Source: Schlegelella_A sp038318385 (lineage in GTDB: Bacteria > Pseudomonadota > Gammaproteobacteria > Burkholderiales > Burkholderiaceae_C). Taken from it: DNA of 59,711 bases. The DNA is taken from assembly GCA_038318385.1 (NCBI GenBank), contig JBBQCD010000022.1:1-59711 (forward strand), given 5' to 3'. Below, piece by piece: positions 33,821 through 40,199 of this stretch. The notes under the pieces were generated by a model. The model was given only the letters and a program-made list of their open reading frames with translations. It was not told the origin of the DNA and did no database searches. How positions within the stretch are numbered: the stretch's first letter is position 1; every line of letters starts with the position of its first letter. Both the position numbers and the translations under genes were made by a program.

Positions 33821-34885
33821 TCAGACGACGGTCTGCGCGAGCTCGCCGGCGGTGTAGCGCTGGGCGACCTGTGTCAGGGTCTGCGCCTTGATCTTGCCAG
33901 CCTGTCCTTCGCAGCCGAACTGCAGGTAGCGCTGGCGACAGATCGCCTTGGCGGCCTCGCGTGCAGGCTTGAGGTAGTCGCGCGGATCGAACTTGTCGGG
34001 GTTCTGGGCCATGTACTTGCGGATCGCGCCGGTCATCGCCAGGCGCACGTCGGTGTCGATGTTGATCTTGCGCACGCCGTGCTTGATCGCTTCCTGGATC
34101 TCCTCCACCGGCACGCCGTAGGTCTCCTTCATCTTGCCGCCGAATTCGCGGATCTGGGCAAGGAGGTCCTGCGGCACGCTGGAGGAGCCGTGCATCACGA
34201 GATGGGTGTTGGGAATCCGGCGGTGGATTTCCTTGATGCGTCCGATGGCCAGAATGTCGCCGGTGGGCTTTCGGGTGAACTTGTAGGCGCCGTGGCTGGT
34301 GCCGATGGCGATCGCGAGGGCATCGAGCTGGGTCCGCTTGACGAAGTCCGCCGCCTGCTCGGGATCGGTCAGGAGCTGGTCCATCGTCATCGTCGCCTCG
34401 GTGCCGTGGCCGTCCTCCTTGTCGCCGCGCATCGTCTCGAGCGATCCCAGGCAGCCGAGCTCGCCCTCGACCGTGACGCCGCGTGCATGCGCGAGTTCGA
34501 CGACCTTCTTCGTCACGTCGACGTTGTAGTCATAGCTGGCGATGGTCTTGCCGTCGCCTTCGAGCGAGCCGTCCATCATGACCGAGCTGAAGCCCAGGTC
34601 GATGGCGGACTTGCAGACATCCGGGCTCTGCCCGTGGTCCTGGTGCATCACCAGCGGCACCTGGGGCCAGCTTTCGATCGCCGCCTGGATCAGGTGCTTG
34701 ATGAACGCCTCCCCGGCGTACTTGCGGGCCCCGGCGCTGGCCTGGAGGATCACCGGCGCGCCGACTTCCTCGGCGGCCGACATCACGGCCTGGACCTGCT
34801 CGAGGTTGTTGACGTTGAAAGCGGGAATGCCGTAACCGTTCACGGCGGCGTGGTCGAGCAACTGGCGCATCGAGACGAGAGGCAT
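33821..34885 (-). CDS. fba: fructose-1,6-bisphosphate aldolase, class II
   Basis: A 354-residue zinc aldolase of glycolysis and gluconeogenesis. It begins MPLVSMRQLLDHAAVNGYGI and has AFNVNNLEQVQAVMSAAEE, the zinc-binding VPLVMHQDHGQS, the second zinc site in EGELGCLGSLE and THLVMHGSSSVP. The length is typical of the CbbA-type enzyme. The ATG at 34885 is chosen because family members start there; the frame upstream is open but not conserved. A -10-like TAAAAT lies about 75 bases upstream. purC follows on the same strand. pyk and pgk, usually adjacent, are separated here by ilvA and a DUF481 gene. Confidence 0.96.
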   Translation of the reverse strand: MPLVSMRQLLDHAAVNGYGIPAFNVNNLEQVQAVMSAAEEVGAPVILQASAGARKYAGEAFIKHLIQAAIESWPQVPLVMHQDHGQSPDVCKSAIDLGFSSVMMDGSLEGDGKTIASYDYNVDVTKKVVELAHARGVTVEGELGCLGSLETMRGDKEDGHGTEATMTMDQLLTDPEQAADFVKRTQLDALAIAIGTSHGAYKFTRKPTGDILAIGRIKEIHRRIPNTHLVMHGSSSVPQDLLAQIREFGGKMKETYGVPVEEIQEAIKHGVRKINIDTDVRLAMTGAIRKYMAQNPDKFDPRDYLKPAREAAKAICRQRYLQFGCEGQAGKIKAQTLTQVAQRYTAGELAQTVV

Positions 34886-34959
34886 GGCGGTGTCCTGGTG
34901 ACGGTTGGAGTCGAATCGAGGTGCCGGCGTTGCCGACACTCCCGGAGACGCAAGACCCG

Positions 34960-34965
34960 ATTTTA
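34960..34965 (-). promoter_or_regulatory. candidate -10 box for fba
   Basis: TAAAAT on the minus strand about 75 bases before the fba ATG, in the 200-base gap to ilvA. The -35 position is not conserved, so this is only a candidate. Confidence 0.3.
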
Positions 34966-35050
34966 CCGAGGCCGCCGCTTCGGCAGACCCCAATGCAACG
35001 GGATCGACAGGGTCTGGCGCCCTGCCGGCCACGACGGGCCCGGCAACCCC

Positions 35051-35074
35051 TCGCGACGCACGTCGGCGTCGCGA
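35051..35074 (-). terminator. perfect 9-bp hairpin just downstream of ilvA
   Basis: TCGCGACGC (35051-35059) pairs with GCGTCGCGA (35066-35074) across a six-base loop, starting 12 bases after the ilvA stop. No T-run follows, so it may protect the 3' end or assist Rho rather than terminate alone. Confidence 0.5.
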
Positions 35075-35085
35075 ACTGCACTGCG

Positions 35086-36306
35086 CTAGCCGATACGCTC
35101 CGCTCGGTACCCCTTGGCGCGCATGGCCTCGAGGATCGCCTCGATGTGGGCCACGCCGCGCGTCTGCACGACCACCTCGATCTGCACCCGCTCGACCGAC
35201 AGCGAGGAGAACGCCCGCTGGTGCTGGATCTCGTCGATGTTGGCGCCGAGCCGACCGAGCAAGGTGGCGACATCGGCCAGCGCGCCGGGCACGTCGCGCA
35301 CGTCGAGCCGCAGTCGCGCCAGCCGCCCCGACTTGACCATGCCGCGCTCGATGATCTCGGCCAGCACCAGCGGCTCGATATTGCCGCCGCACAGCACGAG
35401 GCCGACGTTGCGGCCGGCGAAACGGGCCCGGTCCTTCAGCACCGCAGCCAGGCCGACGGCGCCCGCGCCTTCGACCACGGTCTTCTCGATCTCCAACAGC
35501 ATCAGGATCGCCTGCTCGATGTCGTCCTCACCGACCAGCACGACGTCGTCGACGAGGCTGCGGATCAGCGGCATCGTCAGCGTTCCCGGCGACTTGACGC
35601 CGATGCCGTCGGCGATCGTGGCCTGCGCGCACTCGCGCTCTTCGCCATGAAGGGCGGCCCAGGCCGCAGGGAAGCGCTCGGTCTGGGCGCCGACGATGCG
35701 GATGTCGGGCCGAACCGCTCGCGCCGCCGTCGCGATCCCCGAGATCAGCCCGCCGCCACCGATCGCGATGACCAGGGTGTCGATCGAGGGTTGCTGCGCC
35801 AGCATCTCCAGGCCGATCGTCCCCTGCCCGGCGATCACGTCGAGGTCGTCGAACGGATGGACGACCGTGAGCCCGCGCTCGCGCGCCAGTTCGAGGCCGA
35901 ACGAGCGTGCATCCTCGAAGGTGTCGCCCTCCAGCACCACTTCGGCGCCGAAGCCGCGCGTGCGCTCGACCTTCACCGAAGGCGCGAAGCGCGGCATGAC
36001 GATGGTCGCGGCAATGCCCATTCGTTCGGCGTGATACGCCACGGCCTGGGCATGGTTGCCGGCCGACACGGCGAGGACGCCGCGAGCGCGCTCCTCGGCG
36101 TCGAGCTGCGCCATCTTGTTGAGCGCGCCGCGTTCCTTGAAGGAAGCCGTGAACTGGAGGTTCTCGAACTTGAGGAAGATCCGGCAGCCGGTGATCTCCG
36201 AGAGCGTGCGCGACCGCACGCAGGGGGTGTCGTGAATCTCGCCGCGCAGGCGCAGCGCCGCGGCGCGGATGTCGTCGGCCGAAAGCCGGTCGGGCGTGGC
36301 GGTCAT
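35086..36306 (-). CDS. ilvA: threonine ammonia-lyase with C-terminal ACT domain
   Basis: A 406-residue PLP enzyme that deaminates threonine to 2-oxobutyrate, the first step to isoleucine. The PLP lysine lies in TASFKERGALNK at about residue 57, the phosphate loop is AIGGGGLISG, and a single ACT domain (about residues 330-406, including DVRDVPGALADVATLLGRLG) ends the protein. This is the short form with one ACT domain, not the roughly 510-residue form with two. The ATG at 36306 starts where homologues do. It stands alone between fba and the divergent DUF481 gene. Confidence 0.93.
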   Translation of the reverse strand: MTATPDRLSADDIRAAALRLRGEIHDTPCVRSRTLSEITGCRIFLKFENLQFTASFKERGALNKMAQLDAEERARGVLAVSAGNHAQAVAYHAERMGIAATIVMPRFAPSVKVERTRGFGAEVVLEGDTFEDARSFGLELARERGLTVVHPFDDLDVIAGQGTIGLEMLAQQPSIDTLVIAIGGGGLISGIATAARAVRPDIRIVGAQTERFPAAWAALHGEERECAQATIADGIGVKSPGTLTMPLIRSLVDDVVLVGEDDIEQAILMLLEIEKTVVEGAGAVGLAAVLKDRARFAGRNVGLVLCGGNIEPLVLAEIIERGMVKSGRLARLRLDVRDVPGALADVATLLGRLGANIDEIQHQRAFSSLSVERVQIEVVVQTRGVAHIEAILEAMRAKGYRAERIG

Positions 36307-36490
36307 CCGGCGATTGTCGCGCCGGGCGCCACGGCCTGCGAGTCCGCGAAACCGGGCACGACGCCCATGCAAACCCGCGGAGCACACCCCCTGGCTGGGC
36401 ACCCCGGCCGCAATGCCGCAGCGCGATGCAGGGTCGCATTCGCTGTCCCGGCGGGACGCGCTCGATGCCACTAGCCTTGAGCGTTCGTCG

Positions 36491-36535
36491 CGGCGCGCAC
36501 GCGGCCCTGCGGCCGAGCGCGCCGCTTTCATTTTT
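36491..36535 (+). promoter_or_regulatory. terminator-like hairpin in the leader of the DUF481 gene
   Basis: CGGCGCGC (36491-36498) pairs perfectly with GCGCGCCG (36517-36524), enclosing an inner stem CGGCC/GGCCG. CTTTCATTTTT follows at 36525-36535. This has the form of an intrinsic terminator on the plus strand, 13 bases before the ribosome site. With no plus-strand gene ending upstream, it may be an attenuator. Confidence 0.6.
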
Positions 36536-36560
36536 GCAACCCGATTTCAAAGGAGCCCCG

Positions 36561-37319
36561 ATGTCCCGTTCCATCCTCCCGCTGCTGCTCTGCGCCGCGG
36601 CCGTGCCCGGTCTTGCCGCGGCCCAGGCCACCGTCAAGCCCGACGGGAAGTTCCGCTACGCGCTCGGCGCCGGGGCGAGCTATTCCTCGGGCAACACCAG
36701 CGCCTCCAGCATCAACATCAGCGGCGACGGGGTCCGCGCCACGGAGGACACCAAGTGGCGCTTCGGCGGCAAGGCCCTGTGGACGCGCTCCGAAGGCACG
36801 ACCACGGCCGAGAACATCCTCCTCGGCACGCAGTACGACAAGGACTTCGACCCCCGCTGGTTCGGCTTCGGCAAGGCCGAGGCGCTGCGCGACAAGTTCG
36901 CGAACATCTCCTCGCGTCTGTCGCTGTACGGCGGCGTCGGCCGGCACCTCGTCAAGAGTGACACGACGACCTTCGACGTCTCCACGGGCGTGGGCTACAC
37001 CGAGGACCGCTATGTCAATCCGGCATTCGTCGACGGCAGACTGCGCAGCCGCTTCGGGCGTGCCGAACTGCTGCTGGCCGAGGAATCCACGCATCAGCTC
37101 ACGGCAACGACCTCGTTGCGCCAGAAGTTCTCGTTGTTCCCGGCCCTGCGTTCGGGTGGCGGCTATCGCGGCGTCTTCGACTCGGGCCTGGCGGTGTCGA
37201 TGACACCCACGCTGAGCCTGACGATGGGCCTGAGCTACCGCTACGACAGCGACCCGGGTGCTGGTCTCAAGAAGGGCGACACCCTCTTCGTGACGGGCGT
37301 GTCGATCAAGCTCGACTGA
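36561..37319 (+). CDS. DUF481 outer-membrane beta-barrel protein
   Basis: A 252-residue exported protein of the DUF481 (YdiY-like) family. A signal peptide covers about residues 1-22 (ILPLLLCAAAVPGLAAA). Alternating strands rich in Tyr/Phe/Gly follow, with the family opening YALGAGASYSSGNTSASSIN ("S-x-G-N-T") and regularly spaced aromatic strand ends, giving a predicted barrel. The function is unknown; some relatives are salt- or stress-induced. The ATG at 36561 has a perfect AAAGGAG (36549-36555). The upstream leader carries a terminator-like hairpin. The last codons are part of a 15-base tandem repeat continuing past the stop. Confidence 0.87.
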   Translation: MSRSILPLLLCAAAVPGLAAAQATVKPDGKFRYALGAGASYSSGNTSASSINISGDGVRATEDTKWRFGGKALWTRSEGTTTAENILLGTQYDKDFDPRWFGFGKAEALRDKFANISSRLSLYGGVGRHLVKSDTTTFDVSTGVGYTEDRYVNPAFVDGRLRSRFGRAELLLAEESTHQLTATTSLRQKFSLFPALRSGGGYRGVFDSGLAVSMTPTLSLTMGLSYRYDSDPGAGLKKGDTLFVTGVSIKLD

Positions 37320-37349
37320 GTCGGGCTCGACCGAGTCGGACTCGACTGA
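37311..37349. repeat. 15-bp tandem repeat across the DUF481 stop codon
   Basis: CTCGACTGAGTCGGG (37311-37325) is repeated with two changes at 37326-37340 and partly at 37341-37349. The period keeps the frame: the first unit holds Leu-Asp-stop, the second has CGA instead of TGA, and the third ends again in Leu-Asp-stop. Confidence 0.75.
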
Positions 37350-37370
37350 AGGACGGCCGGACGCCGCGCG

Positions 37371-38813
37371 TCAGCCGACGCGTCCGACCTTCAGCATGTT
37401 GGTGCCGCCAGGGTAGCCCATCGGCTCGCCGCAGGTGATGGCGTAGGTGTCACCGGGCTTGAGCACGCCGCTTTCGACCAGCAGGACCTCGGCCTGCTTG
37501 AGGGCCTCGTCGCGGTCGGCGAAGGTCTGCATCAGGATCGGATGGACGTTGCGATAGATGGCCATGCGCCGCTGCGTGCGCACCTGAGAGGTCAGGCCGA
37601 AGATCGGCACATGGATCTTCTGCCGGCTCATCCACAGCGCGGTCGAACCCGATTCGGTCAGGGCCAGGATCGCCTTGCAGCCGAGGTGATAGGCGGTGAA
37701 CAGCGCCGCCATCGCGATCGACTGGTCGATGCGCCCGAAGGTCTTGTTGGTGAAGCCGGCGTCGAGCGAAATTTCCTCGGCGCGCTCGGCCTCGACGCAG
37801 ATCGTCGCCATGATCTCGATCGTCTCGACCGGATAGCGACCCGCCGCGGTCTCGGCCGACAGCATCACCGCGTCGGTGCCGTCGAGGACCGCGTTGGCGA
37901 CGTCGCTGACTTCGGCGCGCGTGGGCACCGGGTTGACGATCATCGACTCCATCATCTGGGTCGCGGTGATGACGAAGCGGTCCATCTCGCGCGCCATCTT
38001 GATCATGCGCTTCTGCAGCGCGGGCACGGCGGCGTTGCCGACCTCGACTGCGAGGTCGCCGCGAGCCACCATGATGCCGTCGGAGGCCTTGAGGATCTGC
38101 TCGAGCACCGGAATGGCCTCGCTGCGCTCGATCTTGGCGATCAGCTGCGGCTTGTGGCGCCACGGCTCCCCGGCGACATTGGCGAGCTGGCGCGCCATTT
38201 CCATGTCGGTCGCGCTCTTCGGAAAGCTCACCGCCAGGTACTCGCACTGGAACGACATCGCCGTCTTGATGTCCTCCATGTCCTTGGCGGTCAGCGCCGG
38301 CGCAGTCAGGCCGCCGCCGGCCTTGTTGATGCCCTTGTTGTTCGAGAGCGCACCGCCGACCATGACGGTGGTGTGCACCTCCTCGCCGCGGACCGCGTCG
38401 ACGACGAGGCGCAGCAGGCCGTCGTTGAGCAGCAGCGTGTCGCCCGGGCGGACGTCGCGCGGCAGCTCCTTGTAGTCGAGGCCGACCCGCTCGTTCGTGC
38501 CGAGCTCCGTCATCGAGCCGTCGAGCACGAACTTCTGTCCCTGCTCGAGCATGGTGCGATCGCCGACGAAGCGGCCGACGCGGATCTTCGGCCCCTGCAG
38601 GTCGGCCATGATCGCGACTTCCTTGCCGACCTTCTTGGCCGCCGTGCGCACCATCGCAGCGCGATCGATGTGGTCCTGGGCGCTGCCGTGGGAGAAGTTG
38701 AGGCGCACGACGTCGACGCCGGCGAGCATCATCTTCTCCAGGACTTCGGTCGTGCTCGATGCCGGCCCGAGGGTGGCGACGATCTTGGTGGCACGATGCA
38801 GGACGTTTTCCAT
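37371..38813 (-). CDS. pyk: pyruvate kinase
   Basis: A 480-residue glycolytic enzyme converting phosphoenolpyruvate and ADP to pyruvate and ATP. It begins RATKIVATLGPASSTTEVLE and has VVRLNFSHGSAQDH, ADLQGPKIRVGRF, the catalytic region IAKIERSEAIPVLEQIL, DGIMVARGDLAVEVG and MLSAETAAGRYPVE. The ATG at 38813 has GAGGAG in front at correct spacing. It lies 37 bases downstream of pgk on the same strand and is likely co-transcribed. It converges with the DUF481 gene. Confidence 0.97.
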   Translation of the reverse strand: MENVLHRATKIVATLGPASSTTEVLEKMMLAGVDVVRLNFSHGSAQDHIDRAAMVRTAAKKVGKEVAIMADLQGPKIRVGRFVGDRTMLEQGQKFVLDGSMTELGTNERVGLDYKELPRDVRPGDTLLLNDGLLRLVVDAVRGEEVHTTVMVGGALSNNKGINKAGGGLTAPALTAKDMEDIKTAMSFQCEYLAVSFPKSATDMEMARQLANVAGEPWRHKPQLIAKIERSEAIPVLEQILKASDGIMVARGDLAVEVGNAAVPALQKRMIKMAREMDRFVITATQMMESMIVNPVPTRAEVSDVANAVLDGTDAVMLSAETAAGRYPVETIEIMATICVEAERAEEISLDAGFTNKTFGRIDQSIAMAALFTAYHLGCKAILALTESGSTALWMSRQKIHVPIFGLTSQVRTQRRMAIYRNVHPILMQTFADRDEALKQAEVLLVESGVLKPGDTYAITCGEPMGYPGGTNMLKVGRVG

Positions 38814-38850
38814 CGAACTCCTCAAAAAGCCGGGCGCGCAGGGCGCGTCA

Positions 38851-40044
38851 TCAGGTGTTCGCGCGACGCTCGAGGATCTCGAACGCCGGCAGGGTCTTGC
38901 CCTCGAGCACCTCGAGAAAGGCACCGCCGCCGGTCGAGATGTAGCCGATGTCGTTCTCCAGGCCGTACTTGGCGATCGCGGCGAGCGTATCGCCGCCACC
39001 GGCGATGCTGAAGGCCGCCGAGCGCGCAATCGCGCGCGCGACGGTTTCCGTGCCATGGGCGAATGCATCGAACTCGAAGACACCGAGCGGACCGTTCCAG
39101 ACGACGGTGCCCGCAGCCTCGACGAGTCCCGCCAGCCGCGCCGCCGTCTCCGGGCCGATGTCGAGAATCAGGTCGTCGGGCTCGACCGCTTCCGCGGCCT
39201 TGACGGTGGCCTTCGCATCCGCCTTGAACGCCTTGGCGGTGACGACGTCGGTGGGCACCGGCACCGCCGCGCCGCGCGCCGACATGGCCGCGATGACGGC
39301 CTTGGCCTCGTCGACAAGGTCCGGCTCGGCCAGGCTCTTGCCGATCGGCAGGCCCGCCGCCAGCATGAAGGTGTTGGCGATGCCGCCGCCGACGATCAGC
39401 CCGTCGACATTGGCCGACAGGCTGCGCAGGATGCTCAGCTTGGTCGAGACCTTGCTGCCGGCAACGATCGCCACCAGCGGCCGCCGCGGCTGCGCGAGCG
39501 CGCGGACGATGGCGTCGATCTCGGCCGACAGCAGCGGGCCCGCGCACGCGACCGGCGCGTATTCGGCGATGCCGTAGGTCGAGGCCTCGGCGCGGTGCGC
39601 GGTGCCGAAGGCGTCGTGGACGAAGATGTCGCACAGCGCCGCGAGTTTCTTCGCCAGCGCCGGATCGTTCTTTTTCTCGCCCTTGTTGAGGCGACAGTTC
39701 TCCAGCAGCACCACGTTTCCGGGCGCGACCTCGACGCCGTCGACCCAGTCGGCGACCAGCGGCACCTCGCGGCCGAGGAGCTCGCCCAGTCGATGCGCGA
39801 CCGGCGCCAGCGAGTCGGCAGGCTTGAACGCTCCCTCGGTCGGCCGGCCGAGATGGGAAGTCACCATGACCGCAGCGCCGGCCGCCAGCGCCATGCGAAT
39901 GCACGGAACCGAGGCGCGGATGCGGGTGTCCTCGGTGATCCGACCCTCGTCGTCGAGCGGCACGTTCAGATCGGCGCGGATGAAGACACGCTTGCCGGCC
40001 ACGCGACCGGACGCGATGAGATCGGAAAAACGCAGGACGTTCAT
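38851..40044 (-). CDS. pgk: phosphoglycerate kinase
   Basis: A 397-residue two-domain enzyme transferring phosphate between 1,3-bisphosphoglycerate and ADP. The N-domain has KRVFIRADLNVPLDDEGRI and VMVTSHLGRPTEG. The C-domain has IVAGSKVSTKLSILRSL, VWNGPLGVFEF and the nucleotide loop SIAGGGDTLAAI with YISTGGGAFLEVLEGKTLP near the end. The length is normal. It precedes pyk. In many relatives gap lies upstream of pgk; here a divergent VIT-VWA gene is found instead. The 155-base gap holds the promoters of both genes, but no clear boxes were recognised. Confidence 0.97.
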   Translation of the reverse strand: MNVLRFSDLIASGRVAGKRVFIRADLNVPLDDEGRITEDTRIRASVPCIRMALAAGAAVMVTSHLGRPTEGAFKPADSLAPVAHRLGELLGREVPLVADWVDGVEVAPGNVVLLENCRLNKGEKKNDPALAKKLAALCDIFVHDAFGTAHRAEASTYGIAEYAPVACAGPLLSAEIDAIVRALAQPRRPLVAIVAGSKVSTKLSILRSLSANVDGLIVGGGIANTFMLAAGLPIGKSLAEPDLVDEAKAVIAAMSARGAAVPVPTDVVTAKAFKADAKATVKAAEAVEPDDLILDIGPETAARLAGLVEAAGTVVWNGPLGVFEFDAFAHGTETVARAIARSAAFSIAGGGDTLAAIAKYGLENDIGYISTGGGAFLEVLEGKTLPAFEILERRANT

Positions 40045-40199
40045 GGCGGGCGCGGCAAAGAGCCGATGTTAAGTGAAGGCCCCAGACCCTCCGGGTGAGG
40101 CGACGACCATCGCGCCCGGATCGAGGTTTCACCCCGTTCGCGCCGCTGCGCCGTGTCACCGGGGGCGCATGTTCGCGCCGCTGACCGGAGACCCGCATC

